From: an uncultured Acidimicrobiaceae bacterium
GTDB lineage: Bacteria > Actinomycetota > Acidimicrobiia > Acidimicrobiales > UBA10347
Assembly (NCBI GenBank): GCA_905182135.1
Contig: CAJJAG010000007.1
Coordinates: 33,596 to 97,595, forward strand
DNA length: 64,000 bases
Direction of reading: 5' to 3'
In this document: positions 23,489 through 32,396 of the stretch, piece by piece
Layout: each line of letters opens with the position of its first letter
How positions within the stretch are numbered: the stretch's first letter is position 1
The notes under the pieces: generated by a model
Databases searched by the model: none
What the model was told of the DNA's origin: nothing
Seen by the model: the letters and a program-made list of their open reading frames with translations, nothing else
Position numbers and translations under genes: made by a program

Positions 23489-25023
23489 TTCTCTTGTTGC
23501 AAGACAGCGGCAGCTTCGCTTTCCCTGATGTTGACTGGGGTGGCCTCTCGCCGCTCTTGGTCATGGCAGGCGTACCGCTGGTATTTCTGACGGTCTGGTC
23601 GCTGACCTCACATATCGCACCTCGGCGGACTCCGTCGATCGTTGCGGTGCTTGGTGGTATCGGCACCATTGTTGCCGCAGCCATCCAGTGGGGCCGGGTG
23701 AGTGGCGACGATGTGCCGGGTTTCTCGACCTTGTCGAGTGCTTACAGCGTCGATGGCTTCTCGATGTTGCTGACTATGTTGATCGCGGCTGCGGTCACCC
23801 TTACCGCGTTGTTCGCCCATGACTATCTTGAGCGTGAAGACATAAACTCGGCCGAATTCTTCGTGCTGTTGATGTTGTCGGCATCTGGCGGCATCGTCAT
23901 GGCCGGCGCCAATGACCTAATCGTGCTGTTCCTGGGACTCGAAGTCCTATCGATCGCGGTCTACGTCTTGGCTGCAAGCCATATGCGGCGGGCTGAGTCA
24001 CAAGAAGCTGGCATCAAGTACTTCGTGCTTGGCGCTTTTGCGTCAGCTTTCCTGCTTTATGGCATTGCGCTTATGTACGGCGCCACAGGCAGTACCAACC
24101 TGGTTCACATCAGTGAATGGTCAGCCAAGCTGAGTCGAGAGGGCAATACCGGCCTGCTTTACGGGGGCATGGCATTGTTGCTGGTTGGTCTTGGTTTCAA
24201 GGTGGCCGCAGTTCCATTCCACTCGTGGACCCCCGACGTGTATCACGGCGCACCGAGCCCGACCGTTTCGTTTATGGCTTCGGCCGTCAAGGTGGCCGGT
24301 TTCGCAGGCCTGCTCCGGGTCTTCAACCTGACGCTGGGCGCTGACGCTCTGGCCGACGACTGGGCCCCAATGATCTTCGTGTTGGCCGTTCTGTCACTGA
24401 TTTACGGGACCGTTGTTGGTGTCGTGCAAGACAACGTCAAGCGCATGCTGGCCTACTCATCAATCAGCCATGCTGGCTTCATCCTGGTCGGCGTCGAAGC
24501 TGCAAGCGATGACGGCATGACCGCTGCCCTCTACTACTTGGCTGCATATACGTTCATTGCTATCGGCAGCTTCGCCGTGATTTCGGTTGCAGCGCCGAAG
24601 GGTGACGCCGCTCATTCACTCACCGACTATAAAGGCTTGGCGTCACGTAAGCCTGTGCTCGCGCTGGCGTTCACGATCTTGTTGCTGGCTCAAGCCGGTG
24701 TGCCGTTCACGACTGGTTTCCTCGGCAAGTTCTTTGTCATCGGCGCGTCGATCCAGTCCGAGAACTACCTGCTGGCCATCTTCGCCATGCTGGCTGCTGT
24801 GGTCGGTGCTTTCCTTTATTTGCGCATCGTGTTGGCCATGTACAGCACCGGCGATGAAGCCGACGCTGCGGTGACCGGCACTGAACCCATTCCGTGGACA
24901 GCGGCACTCACCATTGGTATCACGGTGGCGTTCACCGTGTTCTTCGGTATCTTCGCTGACTTGATGGTTGACCTCGTGGGCGACGCGGTTCCTCAACTCG
25001 TCCGCGAGACCGCCGCCGGCTGA
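23485..25023 (+). CDS. nuoN: NADH-quinone oxidoreductase subunit N, copy 1
   Basis: 512 residues, about 14 helices. Core motifs LGLEVLSIAVYVLAA, VPFHSWTPDVYHGAPSPT and VKRMLAYSSISHAGF are intact. Last gene of the first complex I operon, overlapping nuoM by four bases. 31 bases separate it from the methyltransferase gene, so cotranscription is plausible. Confidence 0.97.
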   Translation: MILLLQDSGSFAFPDVDWGGLSPLLVMAGVPLVFLTVWSLTSHIAPRRTPSIVAVLGGIGTIVAAAIQWGRVSGDDVPGFSTLSSAYSVDGFSMLLTMLIAAAVTLTALFAHDYLEREDINSAEFFVLLMLSASGGIVMAGANDLIVLFLGLEVLSIAVYVLAASHMRRAESQEAGIKYFVLGAFASAFLLYGIALMYGATGSTNLVHISEWSAKLSREGNTGLLYGGMALLLVGLGFKVAAVPFHSWTPDVYHGAPSPTVSFMASAVKVAGFAGLLRVFNLTLGADALADDWAPMIFVLAVLSLIYGTVVGVVQDNVKRMLAYSSISHAGFILVGVEAASDDGMTAALYYLAAYTFIAIGSFAVISVAAPKGDAAHSLTDYKGLASRKPVLALAFTILLLAQAGVPFTTGFLGKFFVIGASIQSENYLLAIFAMLAAVVGAFLYLRIVLAMYSTGDEADAAVTGTEPIPWTAALTIGITVAFTVFFGIFADLMVDLVGDAVPQLVRETAAG

Positions 25024-25054
25024 CCAGGCTACTTACGTCTCTTAATCGATACGG

Positions 25055-26113
25055 GTGCTCCAAAATGGCGACGTGTTAATGCGCTTCGAACATCAGGTGA
25101 TGGCTGAGATCGCCGAGCACGGCCCGATGCGGTTCAGTCAGTTCGTCGAAGCTGCGCTGTACGACGCTGACTTTGGCTTCTACACAACGTCGGGTCGCGC
25201 TGGCGGCCGCCAGGGCGACTTCGTGACCAGTGCCGAGGTGGGACCGTTGTTCGCCGCGGTCGTAGCTGATTGGCTCGATGGTGTCTGGCGTTCGTTCGGC
25301 GAACCAGACGTCTTCCGGGTCTGCGAAGTTGGAGCAGGCGTCGGCACGCTTTTCCGTGGAATCAACCGTGCTTCGCCGGCCTGTTTTTCTGCACTGAACT
25401 ACACCTTGGTGGAGCGGTCGGCATCGATGCAGGTTGCCCATCAGTCTCTGCCCAGCGAGGCTTGGAAGTCGGGGACGGCTTTCCCCGAGCAACGTCAGCA
25501 TGTCGTTATGGCGAACGAACTTCTCGACAATCTGAGCTTTGACATCGCCGAACGAGTCACCAATGGTTGGGCCCTTGTGCATGTTGGCGTTGTTGGCGAA
25601 AAATTGAGGCTTCAGGTCGGTCCCGCCGATCTGGAACTCAACTACTTGTCAGGTCTTGCTCCGGATGCGGACTGCGGCACTCGAGTGCCGGTTGCGCTCC
25701 AGGCTTGCGAATGGGTCGAGCATGTGAGAGCCAACGCCGATCGCGTGCTCGCGTTCGACTATGCAGCGTCGACAGCAGAACTTGCCCGGCGAGATCAGGC
25801 TGGCTGGTTGCGAACCTATTTCGGTCACCAGCGAGCAAGTAATCCGCTGGTCGATCCTGGACAGCGTGATATCACCCATGACGTACCGATCGACCAGCTA
25901 CCGCCAGCCGACGAACAGCATCTTCAAGCCGACTGGTTGAACTTGCATGGCCTGCCCGAACGAGTCGAAGCAGCACGCCAGACATGGACCGAACGTGCCC
26001 ATATTGGCGATCTGCAGGCGATGGCGGCTCGCAGCGCTATCGGCGAGGCCAAGGCTCTCACCGACCCCACCGGACTTGGCGCCTTTCTCGTGTTGGAATG
26101 GCGCGGTGTCTAA
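25055..26113 (+). CDS. MidA/NDUFAF7-type SAM-dependent methyltransferase (COG1565/DUF185)
   Basis: 352 residues from GTG; ATG at 25079 (MRFEHQVM) is an alternative start. Family marks are MRFSQFVEAALYDADFGFYT, GDFVTSAEVGPLFAAVVADW, the SAM-binding glycine loop CEVGAGVGTLF near 90-100 and MANELLDNL. The mitochondrial member NDUFAF7 dimethylates an Arg of complex I subunit NDUFS2 (the NuoD homologue) during assembly, and here the gene directly follows nuoN. The target Arg is Thr in NuoD-1 but Arg75 in NuoD-2 of the second operon, so NuoD-2 is the better candidate substrate. Length is slightly below the family norm and no frameshift is visible. Substrate assignment is inference. Confidence 0.85.
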   Translation: MLQNGDVLMRFEHQVMAEIAEHGPMRFSQFVEAALYDADFGFYTTSGRAGGRQGDFVTSAEVGPLFAAVVADWLDGVWRSFGEPDVFRVCEVGAGVGTLFRGINRASPACFSALNYTLVERSASMQVAHQSLPSEAWKSGTAFPEQRQHVVMANELLDNLSFDIAERVTNGWALVHVGVVGEKLRLQVGPADLELNYLSGLAPDADCGTRVPVALQACEWVEHVRANADRVLAFDYAASTAELARRDQAGWLRTYFGHQRASNPLVDPGQRDITHDVPIDQLPPADEQHLQADWLNLHGLPERVEAARQTWTERAHIGDLQAMAARSAIGEAKALTDPTGLGAFLVLEWRGV

Positions 26114-26147
26114 GTTTCACAGCTGATTTAGGTCGCTGAGTCTGCGG

Positions 26148-26927
26148 TTACTCTGCCGCTTCAATTCGGGCTTGCATCTTGCGCATTCCAGTCAGCCATT
26201 TCTCGTTGTCATTCGTTTTGAACTCCATCCAGCCCTGAGCTATCTCGTCGGTCAGAATCATGAATCGTTCTTCAGCGAAGGCATCGGTGACTTGCTGGGC
26301 TACCTCTTCAGGGTCCTTGAGCGGCCCTGCAGCGGTGCGGGCCCACTCGCTGTCAGCGTCAGGCAACATTGGTGTACGCACACCCAACGGGGCGAGAAGG
26401 TAGGTACGGATTCCCTTGTCGTGGTAGGTGATCGACATCCACTCGGCGAGACCTACCACAGCATGTTTGCTTGTTGCGTAGGGGGCATTGCCGTGACTCG
26501 TCAGAATCCCGGCCATCGATGCCGTGTGCTGAATATGGCCTTCGCCCCGAGCCAGCATCGAGGGCAGTACGGCGCGAATGGCATACACATGGCTCATCAC
26601 ATTGATGTCCCACTGACGATGCCATTCGTCGATTGGGGTCGTCAATGGGTCGCCTCCCGAAGCGATGCCGGCGTTGTTGCACAGGACATCGATTGGGCCA
26701 TAGGTGTCCTCGACTCGCAGCAACATTTCGGTGATCTCCGCCTCATCGCCGACATCGACAATTTCAGCGTCACCGCCGATTGCATTGGCGACTGCTTTAG
26801 CGTTATCCGCGGCCCGGTCAACGACGATCACCTTGTGGGCGCCGTCTGTGGCGAAGCGTTCACACAAGGCCTTACCGATGCCGCTGCCGCCACCGGTCAC
26901 TACACATACTCGGTTGGTTACCTGCAT
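26148..26927 (-). CDS. Short-chain dehydrogenase/reductase
   Basis: 259-residue classical SDR: TGGGSGIG at 11-18 for the dinucleotide, NNAG at 84-87, and catalytic Ser137, Tyr150 and Lys154 (YATSK). The acidic residue at the end of the second strand (VVDR) favours NAD over NADP. Substrate unknown. Last gene of a leftward operon MFS, CoA-transferase, crotonase, SDR, which suggests a hydroxyacyl or alcohol intermediate of an acyl-CoA pathway. AGAGAAA ribosome site before the ATG. Confidence 0.9.
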   Translation of the reverse strand: MQVTNRVCVVTGGGSGIGKALCERFATDGAHKVIVVDRAADNAKAVANAIGGDAEIVDVGDEAEITEMLLRVEDTYGPIDVLCNNAGIASGGDPLTTPIDEWHRQWDINVMSHVYAIRAVLPSMLARGEGHIQHTASMAGILTSHGNAPYATSKHAVVGLAEWMSITYHDKGIRTYLLAPLGVRTPMLPDADSEWARTAAGPLKDPEEVAQQVTDAFAEERFMILTDEIAQGWMEFKTNDNEKWLTGMRKMQARIEAAE

Positions 26928-26935
26928 TTGTTTCT

Positions 26936-27736
26936 CTACTTTCCTTGGAACTGCGGAGTCCGCTTCTCCATAAAGGCGGTTCTACCTTCGATGTAATCGT
27001 CGCTCATGAAGCACGCCTCGACGAGTGCGTTGATCCGGTCGTGATCCTGGCGCTCGGGGTCTTTGAACGTTTCGAGCACTGATGCCTTGGCCGTCTGCAC
27101 AGTCATTGGCGCATTCGCCGCGATGGTGGCAGCGAGCTTGGTGACTTCGTCGAGTAGATCGGCGGCCGGAACGACCTGGTTGACTAGCCCCATCTGTTGG
27201 GCTTCACCAGAGTCGAATTTGCGGGCGGTCAACATGATTTCTGCGGCCAGGGTGGGTCCCACAATGTGGACGAGTTTCTTGATGCCACCGAATTGGTACC
27301 CAAGCCCCAGGCGGGCGGCCGGGATAGCAAATTGGGAATCATCGGCGCACAGACGAAGGTCTGCTTGCAGCGCTGTTGCCAGGCCTCCGCCGATACAGAA
27401 CCCATGAATCATTGCGATCAGAGGCTTTTTCAGCGTGGCAAAGGCTTGGTTGGCGGCGGTCCACGCCTTTTCGAAGTTGGCTCGTCCATCGGGCGTCGAA
27501 CGATGCTGATCAAACTCGGAGATGTCAGCACCTGAGACGAATGCCTTGTCGCCAGCTCCGCGCATGACGACCACACGTACTTCGTTAGATGCGTCGAAGT
27601 CCCCCAAGATCTGCACCACGGCATGATTCATTTCGAGCTTCATTGCGTTGCGACGGTCAGGGTTGTTGAACGTCATCCAGCCCACGCCGTCTGCGACGTG
27701 CGCTTGCATGAATGGCGTTTCGAGTTCAATTTCCAT
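26936..27736 (-). CDS. Enoyl-CoA hydratase/isomerase-family (crotonase) protein lacking both usual catalytic Glu
   Basis: 266 residues, normal crotonase length. The oxyanion-hole segments are there: GDKAFVSGADI near 65 and HGFCIGGGLATAL near 112-124. In the active-site stretch AARLGLGYQFGGIKKL, however, the two Glu of enoyl-CoA hydratase (normally in PEIKLGLIPGAGG) are replaced by Ala and by Gln/Phe. That makes simple hydration unlikely; isomerisation, decarboxylation or thioester hydrolysis are alternatives. Sits 8 bases upstream of the SDR gene in the same operon. Confidence 0.85.
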   Translation of the reverse strand: MEIELETPFMQAHVADGVGWMTFNNPDRRNAMKLEMNHAVVQILGDFDASNEVRVVVMRGAGDKAFVSGADISEFDQHRSTPDGRANFEKAWTAANQAFATLKKPLIAMIHGFCIGGGLATALQADLRLCADDSQFAIPAARLGLGYQFGGIKKLVHIVGPTLAAEIMLTARKFDSGEAQQMGLVNQVVPAADLLDEVTKLAATIAANAPMTVQTAKASVLETFKDPERQDHDRINALVEACFMSDDYIEGRTAFMEKRTPQFQGK

Positions 27737-27753
27737 GTGTTCCTACGATCTGG

Positions 27754-28920
27754 CTAGATTGCACCGCTGGCCCGCAGCGAGGTGATTCGGTCTTCACTCA
27801 AGCCGGCTTCAGCAAGTACTTCGTTGGTGTGCTCGCCCGCGCCAGGTGCGTGTCGATTGATGCCGTGAGGTGTGCGGTTCATCGACACGGCATGGCGCAC
27901 AATCTTGATCTCGCCCAGCCGCGGATGATCAAGCGGCGCTGCCATGGCGAGGTGCTGTACTTGGGGATCAGCAAACGTCTCGTCGATGCTGTTGATAGGT
28001 CCACATGGGATGCTGACTTCGTTTAGTACTTGGATCCAGTGGGCGGTCGACTGCTTAGTGGTGTGTTCAGCGATTGTTGCGTTGAGGGCCACACGGTTGG
28101 TTGAGCGCAGAGGTCCCGTTGCATAGTCAGGGTCATCGGCTAACCCATCGGAGCCAATGGCCTTACACAAGGCCTTGAAGCGCCCAGTATTGGGCGCCGC
28201 CAGATTCATATGGCCGTCGGAGGTGGGGAAGGTGCCCATGGGGATGAGGGTGGGGTGATCATTGCCGGCTTGGAGTGGCACATCGTTGTTCATCGTCCAC
28301 CGAGCCGCCTGGAAGTCGAGCATCGCGATCTGGGCTTCGAGCAGGGAGGTCGTGACCCATTGGCCTTTGCCGGACTGCTCTCGTTCGAGCAATGCGGTTA
28401 GACAGCCCATAGCCAGATACATGCCAGCGGTGAGGTCAGAGATTGGAATGCCGACACGTACAGGGCCTTGTCCGGCGATGCCGGTGATCGACATGAGTCC
28501 GCCCATGCCTTGGGCGATCTGGTCGACGCCGGGCCGGGTGCCATAGGGCCCGTCCTGGCCGAAGCCTGAGAGGGAGCCGTAGACTATTTTAGGATTGATG
28601 GTCCGGATTGATTCGTAATCGATGCCAAGCCGATGTTTCACGTCGGAGCGCATGTTCTCGATGATCACGTCAGCGTTGGCCGCAAGTTCCATGAACAGTT
28701 CATGACCCGCTGGTGTCTTCAGGTTGATCGTGATCGCTCGCTTGTTGCGGTGCAAGTTCTGGAAGTCCGGATCGTCTTCGCTGTCGCCTGTTATCGAGTT
28801 GCCACCAAGCGGCGACTCGATACGAATGACGTTGGCACCCCAGTCTGCAAATTGGCGCACCGCCGTTGGACCGGCGCGCGCCAGAGTGAGGTCGAGCACG
28901 GTGAGATGCGACAGCGGCAT
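27754..28920 (-). CDS. CaiB/BaiF-family (class III) CoA-transferase
   Basis: 388 residues, typical for the family. The catalytic Asp is probably Asp162 in GIPISDLTAGMY; other family features are LDLTLARAGPTAVRQFADWGA at the N-terminus, INLKTPAGHELF and GFGQDGPYGTRPGVD. Class III CoA-transferases move CoA between carboxylic acids (formyl-CoA, carnitine, succinyl-CoA/benzylsuccinate types). The partner acids here are unknown. Adjacent crotonase and SDR genes imply activation and processing of a carboxylic acid imported by the upstream MFS protein. Confidence 0.9.
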   Translation of the reverse strand: MPLSHLTVLDLTLARAGPTAVRQFADWGANVIRIESPLGGNSITGDSEDDPDFQNLHRNKRAITINLKTPAGHELFMELAANADVIIENMRSDVKHRLGIDYESIRTINPKIVYGSLSGFGQDGPYGTRPGVDQIAQGMGGLMSITGIAGQGPVRVGIPISDLTAGMYLAMGCLTALLEREQSGKGQWVTTSLLEAQIAMLDFQAARWTMNNDVPLQAGNDHPTLIPMGTFPTSDGHMNLAAPNTGRFKALCKAIGSDGLADDPDYATGPLRSTNRVALNATIAEHTTKQSTAHWIQVLNEVSIPCGPINSIDETFADPQVQHLAMAAPLDHPRLGEIKIVRHAVSMNRTPHGINRHAPGAGEHTNEVLAEAGLSEDRITSLRASGAI

Positions 28921-28929
28921 CTCACGACG

Positions 28930-30414
28930 TTAGACCGGCCGGGCTGCTGGAGTCGGATTCACATAACCATCGCGGGTGCGCACGAGCCTGTATGCCGATA
29001 CGACGGCAATAGCTGTGAAGATGGCTGTGGCGGCGAGTGCCCACACGAATCCATTCTGTAAAGCGGCGACTGCGGCATCGTTCAGTGCTGCATCCTCGTC
29101 GCTGAGCAGGTCGCGAATTGCCTCGACGTCACCGATTTGGTTGGAGACCACAAAGAACAACACCGCACCACCCACCGCTGCGCCATAGGCGAACCCGAGC
29201 GAGCGTAGGAACTGATGGGCAGAGCTAACCCGACCCATCTCTTGCGCCGAGGCGCGGCGCTGCAGCAGCGTCAGCCCACCGGTTGTGATTGTGCCGACGC
29301 CTGAACCCATAACAAACAGCGCAGCTAGTAGAACCGCTACTGGCCATTCCAACGCCGCTACTGCCGTGGCAGCAACAGCGCCAGTGAACAAGATGACGGA
29401 TCCCGTTTGCACCACGAAGGCTGCATGGAAGCGCTCTTGGGCTTTGCTCGCAACAAAGGCAGCTATGGACCAACCGATCACCAAGAACAGCACCGAGAAC
29501 GCAGCTTGGCCCTCGGATGCACCGCGAGCACCACGTAAATACACCGGCAGGAATGCGGTGGCTCCTGTGCCACCAGCGACGGCCATGGTGGAGGTGATGT
29601 GCAGATAGCGCCAACGAACCGAGGTCAGATGGTTGAGCCGCACGACTGGGTGAGGGTGGGTACGGGCATGGCGCACATAAACAGCACCGCTCGCGAGCGC
29701 GACGCTTAGCCAGAGCCATCCCCAGGCCGAGCCGGAGGATGCGGCCAGGAGTAGTCCGGTTGTCACCACCGCTACGACCCCCAAGCCTTGGCGGTCAAAA
29801 CTACGTTCTGCGGCGGTCTCTGTTCGGGAGCCTGGCAGATGGTTCCACCCAATGGTGGTGGCGATGACACCGACCGGGACCGACACGGTGAACAATGACC
29901 GCCAGCCCAACACGCTGATCAGCCCGGCCGCTACTGCCGGGCCGCCAATACCCATAACCCCCCAAACCGCGGAGATAGCGGCATAGGCCCGCGGTCGCAA
30001 CGACTCTTCGTACGCAAGCCCGATACTAGAGATTGCGCTGCCGAGTACGCCTCCGGCAGCGACGCCCTGCCCAATCCGCCCAGCAATGAGCAGCGCCATA
30101 GTGGGCGCTGCCGCACATGCGACCGACGCAGCGATGAACGCGATCATGGCGATGCGAAACACTCGCTGGACACCATGGCTGTCGACGATCGGCCCAATCC
30201 CCAAGACGGCTATCGCTGCAGCGAGTAGCTCAACGGTGATGACCCACGGGAGTAAGGCCACATTGCCGAGGTCATCGCCGATCGACGGCAGTCCTGCTGA
30301 CACCGACAGATTGCTGTACGAGATCAGGGCTGTCGCCGCAAGTAGCGAGATGGTCAGACGCCGATGCTGAACCGAAAGGATACCCAAGAGGACCAGTATG
30401 CCCCTGTAGCGCAA
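28930..30414 (-). CDS. MFS drug:H+-type transporter (DHA2-like, about 14 helices)
   Basis: 494 residues from TTG at 30414; a TTG at 30387 is an alternative and no ATG start is available near the N-terminus. Hydrophobic helices run through the whole chain. GRIGQGVAAGGVLGSAISSIGLAYE resembles the motif C antiporter segment and GPIVDSHGVQRVFR the motif A loop of major facilitator exporters. First gene of the leftward CoA operon, 9 bases before the CoA-transferase gene. Substrate unknown; both efflux and uptake are possible. Confidence 0.85.
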   Translation of the reverse strand: MRYRGILVLLGILSVQHRRLTISLLAATALISYSNLSVSAGLPSIGDDLGNVALLPWVITVELLAAAIAVLGIGPIVDSHGVQRVFRIAMIAFIAASVACAAAPTMALLIAGRIGQGVAAGGVLGSAISSIGLAYEESLRPRAYAAISAVWGVMGIGGPAVAAGLISVLGWRSLFTVSVPVGVIATTIGWNHLPGSRTETAAERSFDRQGLGVVAVVTTGLLLAASSGSAWGWLWLSVALASGAVYVRHARTHPHPVVRLNHLTSVRWRYLHITSTMAVAGGTGATAFLPVYLRGARGASEGQAAFSVLFLVIGWSIAAFVASKAQERFHAAFVVQTGSVILFTGAVAATAVAALEWPVAVLLAALFVMGSGVGTITTGGLTLLQRRASAQEMGRVSSAHQFLRSLGFAYGAAVGGAVLFFVVSNQIGDVEAIRDLLSDEDAALNDAAVAALQNGFVWALAATAIFTAIAVVSAYRLVRTRDGYVNPTPAARPV

Positions 30415-30449
30415 TCGGGGCGCGGCTAGATCGCCAAGCGAATACAGCC

Positions 30450-31107
30450 GAGGTGCGCATCGTGAGTTAGACCCGCCCGCACCCTGACCCTGCGCGTTTG
30501 TCGACGAGAGGTTACCGCCCAGAGGTAGTAGCCCAAATTGATGACGTCGTCCTTGTGGCCGATGTAATTGCCGGCGCTCACGGCATAACGCTCGGTTGCA
30601 ATAGGAGATTCGCCGTCGGCGAGCGCCTTGACCTGCTAGCGGAATACATGGCGGAACATGGTCACCCCGCGGTCAGATCCCGCCAGATGTTCTTCATTAT
30701 GTGAGGTGACGGCGCCTTGGCCGACTTGGGCCTCCTAGTCGCCAGGGAAGCGCTGGTGTTTTTGCTCGGTCAACTCGGGCCAAATTTCGTCGTCGAAGAT
30801 GTCGTAGGTGGGAAACGGTGGCTTGTGCTCAGGTGGGCCGAGATCGGCGAACAACATGGCGTGATACTCGTGGATGGATGAGCCCGGGCTGGCCGTTGCT
30901 GTCGCGGAACAAGATTAAGTCTTCGCCCAGGGTGCGAACCTGCTTCGGCGTGGCTGTCGCATCGTCAGCGACGGCGAAGGGATGCCAGTGCCGGCGCAAC
31001 ATTTCGCCGGGCGGTGTACCGGCTTCAACCTCGATTAGATCCGCATCGAACTCGGGCGACGCCATGGCGTACGCCGTTCCTCTATCGATTGTCACCGGTG
31101 TTTTCAT
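30450..31107 (-). pseudogene. Decayed Rieske-type ring-hydroxylating oxygenase large subunit
   Basis: Three pieces of one oxygenase lie in order on the minus strand. From ATG 31107: MKTPVTIDRG through GTPPGEMLRRHWHPF and GEDLILFRDSNGQPGLIHP, the N-terminus of phthalate-dioxygenase-like proteins. The [2Fe-2S] Rieske motifs that should follow are gone, and in another frame (to TAG at 30737-30735) comes HEYHAMLFADLGPPEHKPPF, the segment just after the Rieske domain. Around 30690-30575 the minus strand reads EEHLAGSDRGVTMFRHVFR, then a TAG, then QVKALADGESP, the typical C-terminus. A deletion, a frameshift and nonsense codons make it non-functional. The iron-binding catalytic core is also missing. 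Confidence 0.75.
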
Positions 31108-31184
31108 CGGTACGTCGTCATCGCGCAAGGCACAGCGACAGGCCCGCAACGGGGCCGCGTCTAACTCCCAGACTTAAGGTCCCC

Positions 31185-31218
31185 GTTTCTAGTTGCAGGG
31201 TGTTTCTAGTTGCAGGGT
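31185..31218. repeat. Tandem 17-base duplication upstream of the SDR gene
   Basis: GTTTCTAGTTGCAGGGT occurs twice back to back (31185-31201 and 31202-31218), followed by another GT, 27 bases before the ATG at 31245. A simple slippage duplication; it could alter a promoter or leader of the SDR gene, but no -10/-35 pair is evident. Confidence 0.7.
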
Positions 31219-31244
31219 GTCCCTGCGCAGTGCGAGGGTGGTAG

Positions 31245-32108
31245 ATGGCCGAACGCGATCCGTATCACAGTCATACGTTCGAAGAATTGTGCGCTTTGCC
31301 GCTCGTCTATCACGACAAACTTTTCGCTGACCAGGTCGTATTGATTACTGGCGCAGCAGGAGGAATCGGCACGGCGATGTCGGTCCTTTTTGGGCGACTG
31401 GGAGCAACGGTGGTTGCGACGGGGCGCACCGACTCCTCGCTTGCACGGCTGGCGGCGGACCTGGCCACCATCAACGTGGCTTGTGAGACCGTGACCATGA
31501 CTGTCCGCGATAGCGATGCGGTGGCGGCGACGATCGAGCATGTCGCCTCGTCCCACGGCCGCATCGATCATGTGATCAACAATGCGGGCGGTCAGTTCTC
31601 TGCCGAAGCGCTCGACATCACGCCCAAGGGCTGGGCCGCCGTTGTCGAAACCAACCTGTACGGCACCTGGTACATGATGCAAGAGGCGGCCCGACGTTGG
31701 GTCGCAGATGAGCAGTCCGGCAACATCATTAACATTTCGACCATTCAGGGACGGGCTTCTGTTGGGATTCCACACACGGCTGCGGCGCGGGCCGGTGGGG
31801 TCGCCCTAACGCGGTCGCTCGCCGTCGAGTGGGCACCGTATGACATCCGGGTTAATTCAATTGCCGTAGGTGTCGTCGCCAGTGAGGGTTTGCAGACCTA
31901 TCCCGCCGAAGCAAAGGCAAGCTTTGGCCATAACCCCATGCGGCGACTCGGTGATGTGTGGGATGTGGCCCAAGGGGCTGCATACCTGGCTAGTCCCGCA
32001 GCAGACTTCATCACGGGAACTCATCTTGAAATAACCGGTGGCGAGCACATCTGGGGTGAGTATTGGCCGCTCGGCAAGCCTGACTACTTCCAGACCACGC
32101 ACGACTAG
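31245..32108 (+). CDS. SDR-family protein, dienoyl-CoA reductase-like, atypical active site
   Basis: 287 residues. The dinucleotide loop TGAAGGIG at 35-42 and NNAG at 112-115 are normal. Ser165 is in place, but the YxxxK pair is not: the segment reads VGIPHTAAARAGG, with His177 where Tyr is expected and Arg182 near the Lys. The following SLAVEWAPYDIRVNSIA closely resembles the peroxisomal 2,4-dienoyl-CoA reductase group, whose active site also departs from the SDR norm, though that group keeps the Lys. The N-terminal 28 residues precede the fold. Substrate unknown; an acyl-CoA is likely. GAGGGTGG ribosome region before the ATG. Confidence 0.85.
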   Translation: MAERDPYHSHTFEELCALPLVYHDKLFADQVVLITGAAGGIGTAMSVLFGRLGATVVATGRTDSSLARLAADLATINVACETVTMTVRDSDAVAATIEHVASSHGRIDHVINNAGGQFSAEALDITPKGWAAVVETNLYGTWYMMQEAARRWVADEQSGNIINISTIQGRASVGIPHTAAARAGGVALTRSLAVEWAPYDIRVNSIAVGVVASEGLQTYPAEAKASFGHNPMRRLGDVWDVAQGAAYLASPAADFITGTHLEITGGEHIWGEYWPLGKPDYFQTTHD

Positions 32109-32183
32109 TACTCCCGGGTGGTTGCACTGCAGCGGCAGCGTCGGTTGATCTAGGATCGGGACCACACCATATGGGGGAGCAAC

Positions 32184-32396
32184 ATGGACAGCGTCTACAA
32201 CGTGATCGAGTTGATCGGTACCAGTGAACAGTCGTGGGAAGGTGCAGCGGCCGCGGCGGTTACCGAAGCGTCCAAGACACTTCGCGACCTGCGAGTCGCC
32301 GAAGTGATTGAGCAGGACTTGCTGATCGAAGACGGCAACGTTGTGCTCTACCGCACCAAGATTCGTCTGTCGTTCAAACACGAATCAGGCGAATGA
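32184..32396 (+). CDS. Dodecin-family protein lacking the flavin-stacking Trp
   Basis: 70 residues, the whole length of a dodecin. VYNVIELIGTSEQSWEGAA, ASKTLRDLRVAEVIEQD and YRTKIRLSF match the family's beta-alpha-beta-beta fold, which assembles into hollow dodecamers that store flavin or CoA. The Trp that stacks on flavin (in LDWFEV of known dodecins) is Val here (LRVAEV), so flavin binding may be weak or different. A GGGGGAG ribosome site lies 5 bases before the ATG and TAGGAT at 32151-32156 is a likely -10. The stop overlaps the next gene by four bases. Confidence 0.9.
   Translation: MDSVYNVIELIGTSEQSWEGAAAAAVTEASKTLRDLRVAEVIEQDLLIEDGNVVLYRTKIRLSFKHESGE

Noticed and set aside
30498..30704. 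A 68-codon plus-strand open frame after the MFS gene
   Set aside because: It is antisense to the C-terminal fragment of the Rieske oxygenase pseudogene, which has recognisable family sequence; the plus-strand product does not.
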